A stretch of 64,000 nucleotides of DNA, from assembly GCA_004794785.1 (NCBI GenBank), contig SJOL01007654.1, positions 469,253-533,252 on the forward strand, given 5' to 3'. Both the position numbers and the translations under genes were made by a program. This DNA comes from Opisthorchis felineus (Eukaryota; Platyhelminthes; Trematoda; Opisthorchiida; Opisthorchiidae). Below the pieces are notes generated by a model. The model made no database searches. It worked only from the letters and a program-made list of their open reading frames with translations, and had not been told where the DNA came from. Shown piece by piece: positions 30,921 to 43,710 of the stretch (its first letter is position 1; every line of letters starts with the position of its first letter).

Positions 30921-33900
30921 GTGTGCTTCTTTAAACTAATCCAACCAAAACCCCAACTGGACGGTCGGACTGTATGACGCTGGTCTGTCGGTTAGTTGTT
31001 GCAGCTGAGCTTGCCTATCCTATTCACTGGAAATGCACATGGGTACTTTTGCATAAGAGTCACGTAAAAGTGCTCTCCTACGCAGCTTCGAGCATCCATC
31101 TGGTCCGTAGCAGTCTGTGAATACCTCGTTGGTGGTTTTCTGTAGCTGGATAGCTTGTTTATTAAACCACAGGCCTTAAAACATAACGTAGTATGTCCAT
31201 CATGAACTTCGATCAATCTTTTCAAGCAGCTTTACTGCGCGCTTCCTTGTTGTGGCGCCTGTCCGATTTGTAGCATCTACATGTCTGTTGTAGGTAGAAA
31301 TTTGATGGCCTGAACCTGTTCCAGCGGACGGGTATACAGAAAAGAAAATTTGGTGTGACAAATGTTTGATCATGACACTCAACTCCTAGCAAGTTACTTC
31401 AGTAACGGACCTGATCAGGGAATCTGTATGACAGAGCTCAATATAGTCACTAAGCGAGAGATCAGTGAGTATGTTAATCAGATTCGGCATCCAAGACTGA
31501 TGTATTTGCTCTAGACAGTATACTTTAGTTGTCTCACAACAAAGTGAATCCAAAGTTTGGCGGAACGACATGAAATAGCGTAATAATTGATGGATAATTA
31601 GCCACTTTCATGGGCAAAAGGACCACTTCTGAACGACTTATGTGTATTGATTGTGTTTGTCACAGTAAGATGGGGTCTTCTTCTGATGGTTTACCAGCAT
31701 TCAACAATAAGGATCGGAGCTTCATTTTACCTGAAAAATTCAAACTATACCTTCATCCAGTACGATAAATTGTGTCTCCCTGGTCTTATCACAGAGACCC
31801 ATTTTCTTTGCTAAAATTAGGTGTGTGCTGTGTGATGAATTAAATTTTGCAGCACGCATAATGGCATGCCGTGAAGTATATTTGGAGTGAGCTAAGCCTA
31901 TACGATGGGCCAAATGAGGAAACTTCGAACTCAATTTTCGTATGATTCGGTGTATCATTCAATGTATGGTTTCGTGTCAGTGAACGATTCTAACTTGGGT
32001 AATAGGCTCCACCGTGCCGTTCACTTATATTGATGGGGTTGATGGCTGGTCAAACGACAACGGAGGTATTTCTTGCGTTCTCAGAAACCGTGAGTTTTGA
32101 ATTTCTGTCTGTTTGCTACAACCATAGCGTTCTTCTAAGTCGGCAAACAGCCGGTTCGATTTGGGCTGTGTTATCTAACGGTGTTCAATTTCAAGACGGT
32201 GCTCCTGGAAGGCTATGCACTTTTGCTCAGGTTTCCGTGTTGACGCGATGATTTGTACCTCACTCCACCAGGTGAAACACACTCCTTTACTACGAATCAT
32301 GAAAAGGAAGAAGGCCCTTCGGTGCGGAGTTGTTTACTAGAAAACTCCAACTAAACAGTTACAAACCATCGGACAGGAAAGTAAACCTCTCTTATGCACC
32401 TTGTTTTTTTGAATACTGAATATCCATCTTCTTCTTGAACGCGTCTTCTTGAACTTTCCTGGATATTCATTGACTATCACGCAATTTTAAACGAATGCTC
32501 CAAAGCAGTTCCACAAATTCCCTGATAAACCCCACCTTCCAATAGACGCGAAGCAGAGTTACGAGAAAACATACCACTAGCATGCCTCATCAGTAGCATC
32601 CGGTATTTTACTCTTGTCTGTCAATGAAACCAAACAACTCTACGAGCAGCATCTATAAACCACTGTCAGTTGTGGACGCGACCACTTTTACCTCATGTAG
32701 GTAGCCTATAAGCAATACTCAGTCATCTACCGATGGGCGACCAGCCTAAGGAAACATGAGGTGGTCAATTTTGCACAATTGTCACCGGGTATTTCATTCT
32801 ATCTGTGGCACCAACCCTAATCTTACATCTTTTAAGAAGTCTTTATGCTGCAGCTTTAATTATTTCTACGGTCTACCGAGATCCTGCCGAAATATATCTT
32901 TTACTCAAGACCACCCAACGTCTGACTGTCATCTGACATCAGTGTACAAGTTAACAACTTACTTTATCCTGCCACCGCACTGGTGAGAGACAGCACACAC
33001 TGATGGAAAAGGAGTCCAGTGCACATACAAGAAAAACCTGCTATCCAGCTGTTTTCAGAGTGTTAACGTCAAAGGATGTCAGGAGCGTTGTGGGTAGAAG
33101 AGTGATTTCGAAGATCTGATGGCCACAGACTTAAGTCAAGCTCTTGGAGCAAAGGGTGGCGAATAGATCTTTTAATCACTAAGAATAGACCTAAGAAGAC
33201 CCCTGCAACAACGAGATGGGGAGAGAGAAAAGGAGGAGTATGTAAAACGGGAAGAAGGGAGGCGTCAGCAGCAGCTTGTTTCCACTGACCCATGCTGTTG
33301 TATGCAGCAAGTAAGGCGACGCGGTTGACGACTTGCGGCCCATGTGACATGAAAGTACTTCAGTTATAGGAATCATGTTTGTATACGTGCTAGGATGCTG
33401 CCACAGTGGCAGAACCTAGACAGGAGGATGATTAGGGTCCTAAACCGAAAAATTTGGCTCAACATCTTAACCTCAAGGCAGTGGTAGTCAACGGTGGGAA
33501 ATACCAGTGGATTACGTCTTTTAAAAGAACAAGTAGCCTTATGTGCTCCGATCCTAAATGTGGGAACTAGGAGTCTGTGTTTGTCAGAACCCTGATTATT
33601 TGCCAACCTGTGAGTGTCCCAAGTACAGGTCTCATTAAAGTTCATTGGATTATGGAGTTGCACAAACCATTACCGCGGTAATATCCGGTCATTTCGTGAT
33701 CGGTGCATCACTCATCATTTGCCGGACGAACCTTTCACATGCATTACTCGATACTGAGTGATAAATATAATCAAATGAACATCATCTGCGCGTATCATAA
33801 ATTTTGAAGACACCACAGGAACATTAATCAACTCGATCAATGAACAGATAATAACAGAGACTCTTCATAGCACTGAACTTGGATCGTACGTCGATAGCGC

Positions 33901-33980
33901 GTCGCAAACTGGAATTACTAGGAACTCAGTAAAAGAATGTGTTCGGTGGCATTGTCTTTTTTGGCCTTCTGTTCAACAAA
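30921..33980. other. Unassigned non-coding stretch
   Basis: No domain is recognised. Minus-strand frames at 30992-31382 (GEHFYVTLMQKYPCAF; RTGATTRKRAVKLLEKIDRS) look somewhat protein-like but are short and broken by stops. Frames at 33069-33663 are short and in conflict with one another. Confidence 0.35.
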
Positions 33981-34238
33981 TTACACTCCTCTTCCAATGA
34001 AGAGCCACCTGAAATAACCAGGCGATAGCGGTTTCTGCTGCGAAATGGCCTTGCTGGGAAGTGGTTTTCTATTGAAAGGCACTTCAAAAGCAAGTAAATC
34101 ATGGCTATTCTCAGTATGTTCACTCACTGAGGTGGTTTCTCCAGGAAGAACAACTATATCAGTCTGGGCCAACTCGATCTTTCGCTGCTCTGCTAGGGTC
34201 TGAAAAACCGACAGACTAACCAGACTGGTTGATTTCAT
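33981..34238 (-). CDS. Unassigned reading frame, possible exon
   Basis: On the minus strand an acceptor-like gcatattcttcag is immediately followed by an ATG frame of 85 codons. The composition is protein-like: VFQTLAEQRKIELAQTDIVV, LPGETTSVSEHTENSHDLLA and FEVPFNRKPLPSKAIS. A possible donor (ttcag followed by gtggct) falls near 34009. I recognise no domain. A second minus-strand frame just upstream (34304-34500) is also open and ends in a stop. The 25 bases between a possible donor there and this acceptor are too few for a normal intron. Confidence 0.25.
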   Translation of the reverse strand: MKSTSLVSLSVFQTLAEQRKIELAQTDIVVLPGETTSVSEHTENSHDLLAFEVPFNRKPLPSKAISQQKPLSPGYFRWLFIGRGV

Positions 34239-34539
34239 CTCTGAAGAATATGCTTATTAACCTACCGACAGTTCTGCGGTAAAAACCACCCAAAGTGACT
34301 AGTTCAGGGTGCCGGCCTCTGAAATGCAGTCGTTGCTTGTAGAGTACTAATCGATGAACGTGCATTCGGATAACCAGTACAGATTGTTTCTGGGGTGAAA
34401 GAAGATGTCCGTGCAAGCACCATGTGGTCAATATTGAAATTCCGGGAAGCTGTTCCATCGATCTCTCTGCTCAAAAAAGATTTCAACAGAAGTCCATGCT
34501 GGTATTTCCTGTAGACCGGTATGCGTTTGTGCGCTGCCC

Positions 34540-34650
34540 CTGGTGAGGTAGATACATTCGTCTCACTCCAGATGCAGTACAGCCACTCAACGAACCAACC
34601 AAATGCAAGGTAACCAGACCACAGCGCAATACAAGTCCCGGAAGAACCAA
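34540..34650 (-). mobile_element. Inverted-repeat element family A, internal fragment
   Basis: On the minus strand, gcgctgtggtctggttac and tttggttggttcgttgag match the interior of the family A element near 26630-26680. Neither terminal repeat is present. Confidence 0.45.
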
Positions 34651-37600
34651 CCATACAAAGCGCCAGACAATCTTCAAACAAACAATCACGTTACAGACAT
34701 TGTCTCTTCTTCCTAAGCTGTTTAAACGCAAACAGAAGGGTGGAATCACCCACCCAATATTCAGCTTCAGTGACAATAAGGTGGATAATTCCCCGTCTAA
34801 AGAACAGCAAAATAGAGACGGACGTAGAACTGTCAGTACCTTGATGTTAAAAAGTCCTTATTTCTGAACCAAAATGGAACTGAATTGTGTGCACGACTCA
34901 GAAAGAGAAAGACTTTGGGCACAATGCATTATTCCTCCCCAAGTTGGATGTCTAGAAAAGTTTTTTATGCGCGCTGGTTACTCACTCAAATTTTACAGAA
35001 TACTGTGGTTCACAGGACAGCAATCAAAACCACACACAGAGCGGAACTGAAAGTCATCTTCACGTTTAAAAAAGATGCAGCATGCAACCTTATTATGCAT
35101 TCACACGAACCTCAAACAGTCTTTAATGTGTCTCATTTGTTGCACATTCCAGGAAATTAATACCACAAAATTTCCTTCTAGGGCAGATTTTAATGTGGTA
35201 ACGCATATTGAAACCTGGTGCTAATGCTCATCAATCAATGGATGTTGAGAAGAATAGTGTTGAAACCTCCCGCTTTACTCATTCCGAGGGGCCGGTTGGG
35301 TAAAATGGTGGAACTCCATTTCAGCGACTCGGGTTCGATACCTAAATAAGCGCCTTTGGTTTGGCCATCGGCCCCGTGATAATGTGTACACCTGTTTTCG
35401 AAATAGAGACGTAGAAAGTATCTACACTCTCTGATATCCACCATCCACTTCTCGCACTTGAGTGCTGGCGTCTTGTGCTGTTTGGACTTGACGAGATAAA
35501 AGATGTCCCGGGGGGGGGAAGAGGGAATTTACTACTTAGTGACGAAATACTAAAATGTCGGGTGCGTCCTCGGGTGGACAGTGTCTTGCAGGAGTCATAT
35601 ATTCGTGCTACAGTTGGTCATTTTGAGGTATCATTGGCGAACCAGTAACAGTAATCTAATTTCTTATGCCCAAACAAAAGGAAAGGAGGTGATCCATCCG
35701 ACAAACAAAGTCGGTTATTTATTTGTCTTCCACTCCGCCCATACAGCACACAATTACTTGCTGTCCGGATATCCTAAATTGCAGTGAAGTTTCTCTGTTC
35801 CAGGTTATTACTGAGTTAAAGCGATTCGTGAAGAATTTCTAGGCATAACAGGACGGTTATTTACACTACCGGCACTGAGGGCTGCCTAATATCTGACATT
35901 GTTCGATCCATTTGTTTGCCAGTTCTGTTAAATCCTGACAGACACACTCACAAACACGGGCTAACTTCTCACCCTCAACAGCCGGCCCTGTTCGAACTTG
36001 CTCACAATGTTTGACAAATATGTCTTGACAGGCGTTGTTCAAAGTTATTTACGAAAGTCATTACATCTGAAGTGTTTTATGCATCAATGAATGAATTTGG
36101 GGCAAATTCCCACTGGGTTGAGTAAACAGTCAGCTGGCTTTAAACTTTCGCTCTTAGAAAGTGTCAGTTGACAATGTTCTCAAACAACTGGCATTCAAAA
36201 GATGAAAAGGATTCAGACGGAAAGCTTGAACACGTAACAGGATATTTTGTTCGATGACTCACCTAGTATCACTAGCCGCAAGGGTGGAAACAAACATTAC
36301 TCGGATACTTCATAATTATACACCGCTAATTGTAAATGAAAACGCAAGCACTGTATTCCCATCGACTGATGAGTATCTGTTATCCAGATATTTATTCCCA
36401 ACAACCTGCCTGCTAGTAAAATCCAGCCGCATCCAATATTCATCAGACACAAACAATTTTGAGGGCTCACACTCAGTTCATGATGAATGTCGTATTAGTT
36501 GGGACTTTCTTAAATTGGTTGTGTTAAAGTTGGGTGGAAGGTAGCTCCGGCTCGATGGCGTTGAATGTTAGACATTGATATTACTAAGGTTAAATAAACA
36601 CTCCTCGGAGACATTGCATTATGTATCCGTATTCTTCGCAAATCACCATATGTTGTTTCAAGCCAGGAAACAAACCAAAGGCACATTTCTACCGGATACT
36701 CAATAGCGAAATGAACCTTATGAGAACCTATCGATTTGTACGTCTATCCACGTCTGTCCACATTTATATGGATAGCATGGTGCTTGGGCTTGTATGCTGA
36801 AAGGAAACGGGGAGCCGATACATTAACTAATGCGGTTGAATCATTTTCAAGAACCAAGAGCCCATTTCAGCTCAGCTGGTAGTCGGGGAGAACACACAGT
36901 TGGGTTTGCAACAGGTGAAGATCAGTCTTCAGTAATCAACGGTGAACCCAACTGCACTAATCCAAGGAGGAAGATGACACGAGTTCAGCTCACAAGAGAG
37001 CTCATTTCTACATTTGTATCCATCTATGTGCTACAGCCTATCGTTCTGAAGAGGAAAGAGAGTGTAAAGTGAAGTTGTCATACGTCACGTAATAAATGCT
37101 CGTTAGCGGCCATCCTTTCTTGATGGGAGATTTTGCTGTTAGAACTAGTGAAGACTCATGAATATGGGAAAAGATGATGGTGTCCTTTTAGATGGGGTCG
37201 GTGATCGACAGTGGACAACGTCGGCTAACTGTGCAGCCGTGGAAGTAACCTTTACCAACACATAGGTTAACCAAACCAGTCATGCTCTCCCCCCCCCCGA
37301 AGGACGATTTCGAACCACAAGATCCAACCCCGTGAAATGGTTTCGCGAGGTAAAAAATAGACGGCGGATGAAATGCATAATGCGGAATTTCGTGGTTTTC
37401 AGATGAGTTGCTTAGGAAAAAGACATTGATAGGGAAATCAGTAAAAATTAAACTTAACGGAAGGACAAGCAGAGAGGGTCACGGAAATTACTCCAAGCGC
37501 ATCAATATTGTAGGGCAGTTTCCCGCAGCCTTTGATCCCATCACTTACGTAAAACAACGTTAACCCGTTTTTCCACTTGTCTCAGGAAGGTAATTCTAAA

Positions 37601-38859
37601 CACAGTGGTTCAAAACTGTCACCCATCGCTCGGAATTCGATGCACATGCCACTAGTGTTGACTGACTAAAACTTCAGCCACCAAAAGCAGTCTTTCTCAC
37701 CGCTTTCTGATATAAAGTCTGCTGAACCTACTTGGTTTGGAATTGATCACGGGAGACCATCAAGAGAAAATTTGTCGATTACTTGCGTGAGACTCGAAAT
37801 GAATCTACACTAGTAGTCACAAAAAATTACTGAACATGCTCTTTCAACGTACAGTGACTAGCACGGCTTTTAGACGAATATATTAAATATCCGTCGGAGG
37901 AAACACCACAAACGAGAATACGCCGCTCTGAAAACCGACCCACATGGATGATGCACACTCATCATTTTTGTTTTCAGAAATGAACTGTATGGACTTACGA
38001 AAACTACCTGCACCACACGTATGTGGACAGACATGGAACCGACCAGAGAACACTGCTCCCACATGTTCATTCATTATGGAAAGCACTGAAGTTAGCAAGA
38101 TCCGAAGGCGATACCGTAAGACATACTAATCGATAGTGAAAGGCGCACAGTGAGACCGCCATCCAGAATGAGCAAATACTCTCTCGAATTTGTTTTCAAC
38201 AAATGCACTACAGGTTTAAAAAATTTGAATAAGACAATAAGTAAACAACAAAGTGTATATTTTTGGCATGAAAGTAGGTGACTAAACGTGTTTTGGATGT
38301 CCAAAGTGTGAGAATACTGAATAAACTGCGACGGAAACGCCACAGGTGTAAATATTATAGACGCTCTTTTCGCTGGGAAATCAAAGCCCTTTGTAAACAG
38401 TATGATAAAGTGCATAGCACTTTTCTGTCATCGGCTGATTCTAGAATGAGCACCATGGGTGGACAACTAGAAGCAGCATACGAAAACAAAGACATCGGCT
38501 TTTGAGCAAAGACAGCTTGTGCAGGGAAACCCGGAATTTTTATTTATTCAGTGTGGAAATCGAACATTCCTGCACGGTAAACGGAATCTCATCGCAAAAA
38601 GGTGGTCCTCGACGATAAAATCACCAACCTCCAGCAGCATACCCAAACCAACTTTTTAACTGATGACTAACCCAGAAATTCAAGCATGCGAGACAGTTCA
38701 ACTAGAGATGCAAGGTGCAAAAAACTTAAAAGAGTGAAGAGTTTACAGTGAGACTATCAGGTTGGTTCCGAAAATGGAAGCTAGCCCATAACTTCCCTTA
38801 GAGAAATTGATCATGGTCGGATCTCTGGGCTGCAGAAGATACAACAGAACAGTCACACA
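34651..38859. other. Unassigned non-coding stretch
   Basis: No gene is supported. At 35279-35345 a plus-strand gggccggttgggtaaaatgg and a downstream gggttcgatacc resemble Pol III A and B boxes, but no tRNA fold or second copy was found. A C-run lies at 37291-37301 and a G-run at 35510-35518. Frames at 36254-36544 and 38278-38505 have no domains. Confidence 0.35.
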
Positions 38860-39112
38860 TAACAGTCGAACTGAATGCGCCCAACGAACCAACCAGACTC
38901 AAGAGATTGGGACCAACTCAAATTCACAGGGACCAATCAAAATACGTGAACACCGCCGTCAGAGCTACCGGATGCTGTTTACAAGCTATATAAGCACAGG
39001 CAGAAGAGAAGGAATTCACCCACTCAACCCCGCACTGGCGATCTCACCTCTATTGGTGATGAAACGTTTGCAATACAACTGCCAAGCTCGGTGAACAGAC
39101 CAACAACCAAGC
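38860..39112. mobile_element. Inverted-repeat element family A, copy 3 (diverged)
   Basis: The right end (ggtgatgaaacgtttgcaa, then gccaagctcggtgaacagac, 39055-39102) matches the family A terminal repeat. Interior landmarks gaaccaaccagact and ctatataagcacaggcag match the inverse of the 26324-26800 interior. The left terminal repeat is not clear. Confidence 0.6.
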
Positions 39113-39405
39113 AGCCCACCCGATCCACGATTCCACCAGGTGGAAGGAGAGTAACATAAGTTGATGGAAGCAGTCTAAGTCCAGGATCGTTGGAAAATGT
39201 AATTGCTGCTTTTGGCATCTCTTTTTCTTGACTATAAATTTGTACGATTGAATTCGGATAACAATTTAATAGTGTTTCACCATTTGCTCTGTGAATCTCC
39301 ACACAGTCACAGGGATGCATTAAACCGAATGGTATGCCAAACTGTTTTGTAGAATACTGAATTCGCTACGAATCTTACTACCCGATAAGGAAAGTGAGTG
39401 CGAGC

Positions 39406-39610
39406 TTTCATACACGAGAGATTCGGGTGGGTTTCAGATGAGTCTCCCGCAAAAACCAAGTTGGTTTGCAAATGAGTGTATTTCGCCAATTTCGTGCAAT
39501 TTGGGTTCAAGTAGAACATAAAGTTGACGGAAACTCGGGAACTGCGCCTACCTGATAAGCCCCGAGAAAGACGAACCCGGTCGTGGGCTGTCGATGAATT
39601 TTCAGCAACC
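39406..39610. mobile_element. Inverted-repeat element family C, copy 2 (reverse)
   Basis: The right end (ctgataagccccgagaaaga followed by cgtgggctgtcgatgaattttcagcaacc, split here for length) matches the inverse of the left end of the 54482-54783 copy. The interior (caaatgagtgtatttcgcc, tttgggttcaag) also matches in inverse orientation. The left terminal repeat is worn. Confidence 0.65.
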
Positions 39611-39711
39611 TTATGAGTAGTGTATTGCTTCTAAGAATGTGTTTCCTTTTTCAGATCCATCTATCCGACCGGAAATGTTTTCCGAGATGGGAGAATCAGA
39701 AGCAACACCTG

Positions 39712-39978
39712 CTAATATTGGGCATCAAGACGGCTTCTTCTTTTAAGTATCTCCCGCTTTAAGCAACCAGCTAGTTGATACATACAAAGTAGGATCGCAT
39801 AATTTGTATTAACTACACAGAACTCGCCAATTGAGAAGTTACTGCGATGTGTATTGCCAGCAGTACCCTCTGGGGCCTGCTTGTGGGCATTAAGTACTTG
39901 GCGAACTTCAATAAAGTTTGTTGACGCTGAGTGATTTTCGACTGATTTTTCGATAATCAACACACGATGAGTATTCAC
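39712..39978 (-). CDS. Unassigned reading frame, possible exon
   Basis: An 88-codon minus-strand frame, protein-like in composition (SVENHSASTNFIEVRQVLNA; LLCMYQLAGCLKREIL). A weak acceptor (cgaaaaatcag) lies near its start. It follows the frame at 40052-40438 by about 75 bases on the same strand but in a different frame. The two could be neighbouring exons or parts of a frameshifted pseudogene. No domain is recognised. Confidence 0.2.
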   Translation of the reverse strand: MNTHRVLIIEKSVENHSASTNFIEVRQVLNAHKQAPEGTAGNTHRSNFSIGEFCVVNTNYAILLCMYQLAGCLKREILKRRSRLDAQY

Positions 39979-40051
39979 AATTTGCGATCCACCAGAATTT
40001 CAGTTGGAGCCAACCTATCGTGAAGTGCTTCTGATGGACTTAAACATCATT

Positions 40052-40438
40052 TCATATCTTTAGTATCGACCCAGCTGAATCTGTAGGCAATCCCACAGCT
40101 GAATAATTTTGCTGAAGATGATCAAAGGCAAGTGATTCACCCGACTCCCATTTGGATCTTACGTACGCGGACACTGATTTATTCAATAGCATTACAGACT
40201 GAACAGCCCTTGAAATCATTAGTGGCGCCAACTGAATCGATGTGCAGTTTACTTCTGCTATGATAGGTTGTAAACCACCACGCCGAAAAGACGCACCACA
40301 AGCACGAAAATTGTACTGTTTATCAAATGAAGTACTGGCATGTGAACACATGCACATGCATTGCTGACTGGTGATCTGAGAGCTAAATATACCCCCCTTT
40401 TGATCGCATGCACTACGAAGGTTGGATAAGGAAATCAC
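40052..40438 (-). CDS. Unassigned reading frame, possible exon
   Basis: This is one of the longer minus-strand frames (128 codons). A pyrimidine-containing acceptor-like stretch (ttatccaaccttcgtag) lies about nine codons in. The remaining peptide includes SFDKQYNFRACGASFRRGGL, EVNCTSIQLAPLMISRAVQ and SVSAYVRSKWESGESLAFDH. The balanced composition and the absence of an open opposite strand favour real coding, but I know no family. A donor could be gctgg followed by gtcgat near 40066, which is weak. Confidence 0.28.
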   Translation of the reverse strand: MISLSNLRSACDQKGGIFSSQITSQQCMCMCSHASTSFDKQYNFRACGASFRRGGLQPIIAEVNCTSIQLAPLMISRAVQSVMLLNKSVSAYVRSKWESGESLAFDHLQQNYSAVGLPTDSAGSILKI

Positions 40439-43360
40439 TATTTATCCCTTAATGTCGCACTCACCCCACGAGTTCTGCCAAACAGCGCACTGAAAAATGT
40501 TCTCGGACTCATGCGGGATTTTATCAGAGTATTATCAATGAGGTCGGCGAAATTCCAGGCAGAACAGGACGCGGTGCTAAAACCAGAAGCCGCCTAGTTT
40601 ACTTATGTACTGTTAATTTAAAAAGCCCCACTGAAATTTCATTTATAGTAGTTTGCGCTGACTTGTCCTGCAGGAGGATGAGTCACCAGCGCATGAATAA
40701 CGACTGTCTGTAAGGTCTAATCAAAAGGTCATTCAGGTTCTGTTCCAATGCTTGGTGCCGTGGATCAGCTGCGGACCTGGTAGATCAACGTCGGTCTTAA
40801 CTTCTGAGAACCACGTTTTCACCTGTCCTCCGGTGTGACAGCGAAATTCTTAGAGTGGCAGCAGCGACAGGCAGTGTTTTGTTAGCCGGCAATCCGACTT
40901 ACGGACATACGTGTAACCCCGACCAACAACTCCGTTAATTTACCTGCCGAAAACGCAAATTTACACTTCTAGCCACCTCTTTTAGGAAATACCTATGCGA
41001 ACCATTCTCACCACTTTTGAGAATAAAAACAACTATCTGCTATAAATTGGTTGCCAGTAACTCTCTTCAAATAGCTTTCCCGGTCGGGAGAAATAGGAGT
41101 GCGGGTGGGCATAGATTTTGTCAAAAAGAATGATCTTCAGTTTGACAAATTGCGTAAACTCTCTGATCCATTTGTTTTGTGAGCGCAGTCTTCTGTTCTG
41201 AACAGCAGCTGCTTAGCGAGTAGAGACAGTAGGCCATCAGCACTGATGTGAATGTGTGCAGCAGGAAAGTTTGTCTTTGAGATAGCCAGCTAAATGCTTG
41301 AAACAGGCCAGAGGGTTGAAGTCGCATAGAATAAAAAAATCAGGGGTAGAAACCACTCTCTTATAAGCGGCTTGGTATTGGGTGAATACCGTCTTCACTC
41401 CAGCTCATACGAAAGCTGTCTTACACTGGGCCCGTGTTTTTTGGTAAATATTCCGTGATGAGAGAAAAATTGGTGGACAGAGAAGGAAGGTATAACACGC
41501 TTAAGAGCGTTGATGGTTCAGAAAGGATACCACTTACGTGGAGAAGTCAGGTGAAAAGCACCCCGAAGTGAGCAGAAGAACGAGTAAAACCTGCGACGCG
41601 AACTACTCAAAGCCCAAATATCGAATGACCGATGTAGGACTTACAATGATTCATGTGGTACACGGGAAAAGTATTACCTCTCGGCCACGAAACAGAAAAA
41701 TCGCAACAAGCGCTCATATCAAATATATATCCTATATTTGCCTTCTATGGCTACTCTCCGACACTGAGGTGACCTTAATGAAACACAGCACCTAAGTGGA
41801 TGAAATATCAGACGTGTAAATCTTGAGACAGTTTAACCCGTGAAGCACAAAGGCGATCGAATATGTTTTGTCGTTGTGTTGGAATTTTATAGTAAATCCA
41901 AAGGATATAATAAGGATATGATAAGTAAATACTTCACAAATGTCGCACTACCCATGGCTGGTTATTACTAGGCCGTGACCTGCTTGCAAATATCTGCAAA
42001 ATTTTGCTTTTACGAATTTTTAAGGGTCTGGTAATAGAAGACAGAATAATTACAATGTGATCATAAGACCACAGTAAATTTCGATATTGTGTGTTACTGA
42101 GTAGCCAAAAGCGACTTTTGTTCTACACTCACGAATATGCACTTTGAAACGAGAAACTTCATCTTCTGAGTGTGTAGACATTAGATCTTTAGGGGAACCT
42201 CCAATCTTGTATGCTTCGCTGAACAAGATAGCTTGTCATGATAAAAAACTGTAAATGATTTTAGCAATGGCTTGAGCACACCAAACAATACAAAAACCAG
42301 ACGTGAGTATACTGAGATAAACGCAAACCAAATGAACGGTTACTGTAGAATAGCTCATTTCAATAAGTACAAGGCGGTTACTTGGTTTTCACAAAGCCCT
42401 ATTAGACTACTTTATGACCCTTTTTTCCTTTCTTTTTGAGGTTTATTCTTGAAACTCGTGTACGGATTAGGATAATGACGAAATGCATCGCATCTGAAGG
42501 CTGTGATTTTCGTATCCGGGTCGTCGAAATGACAGTCCCCCATTTGATCCACCCGATCACGTTTTTTATCCTCAGGAGGGAATTGCTACTGTGTCAGCAA
42601 AGAAGGCAATTAGACCCTGACCGTGTTTGTTTCTATTGATCTCTGAGTTTTATCTTCCAGCTTTACTGGTGGCAAAATGGAAAATAAAGAACTGCTCTGA
42701 ATTGAGGCGTGACACGTGAAATGTGCAATCAAGACAAATGTTTGGTGTTGAATGGAAAAGACATGCTGCAAAAGACTGAACATGTAGCGGACAAGGCTCT
42801 CAATAATTTAGTTTCACTTCGGAGGTTTGAACTTTCAAATTCAGGAAATTGGCCCCGTTACCAGTTTGGTCCCAGTTAGGATATAACGAGTTGTGAGTTA
42901 ATTAAGAGCTGACCACGGTTACTTCTCTTTTGGAAGTCATGTCATTTTTGGATACACCCTCACTTGCGGCCCACAGCCATCTTCAGCTGCTTCTCAACCA
43001 TTGTTAGCGTGGTGTTTACAAGCGGACGTGTTGCTCATCACCTGACTTCATCTCAAATGATCGTCCGAAAATTCAACACACTACCTTTTGCAGCTGACTT
43101 CCGGCAGTGTGGCGTGTAGGCTGCAATTTCTCACTCGAGGATAAAGCACGTGCAGGCCTCTGTTACCCGCTCACTAAGTCTTCCAGGGTTCAGTCTAAAT
43201 GACTTATATGAACATTGTCCACGCTGTCCTCAAAGGTACTTGGCTATACAGAAAGCCCTAACTGACAAAAATGAACACGGAATTTCAAACTTACGGGTAA
43301 CGAAATGCAAAATCTATGAAACCCTTGAACGAATCCAAACACATGGAATATTCAACTGAG
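40439..43360. other. Unassigned non-coding stretch
   Basis: No supported gene. A 27-codon open piece at 43152-43234 (SLSLPGFSLNDLYEHCPRC) ends at cctcaaag followed by gtactt and could be a short exon, but its acceptor is poor. Otherwise nothing is recognised. Confidence 0.35.
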
Positions 43361-43710
43361 ATTTCGTCTAGCAAGTGAGGTCAGTCTATGCTAAAAAGCC
43401 TAACAGCACTGTAAGACAGCTGTTCCATCCCTACTGGGTATGCACCTCAGGGAACTCCTTTGGGTTTCGAAACCGCGACCTCCTAAGTAGTCGAGTGGCT
43501 TATCAGAAGCTTGATTACCTCGCACTTAAACAGGATATGACGCCTTTCTTTCTTCACCCATCTAATCCACATCACGTGGTCATGTTTTGCCCGGGTCCTC
43601 CAGTGATACCTTCTTAGACGAATATTTCACCTTCCCAATAATGATGAATCAGTTGTACAATGCCTCTCCTCCCTTCGGCATAGATTAGTTTTAGTTAAAA
43701 GAGGAAATTA
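43361..43710. mobile_element. Inverted-repeat element family B, copy 3
   Basis: The left end (gtcagtctatgctaaaaagc), the central ccgcgacctcctaagtagtc and ccacatcacgtggtcat, and the right end (cccaataatgatgaatcagt to cggcatagattag) match the 27411-27820 copy in order. The B-box-like inverse of gggtttcgaaaccgc is retained in the interior. The 80-codon frame at 43375-43617 is repeat translation. Confidence 0.7.

Noticed and set aside
35279..35345. tRNA-like segment with B-box motif
   Set aside because: The T-arm does not pair and no second copy was found.
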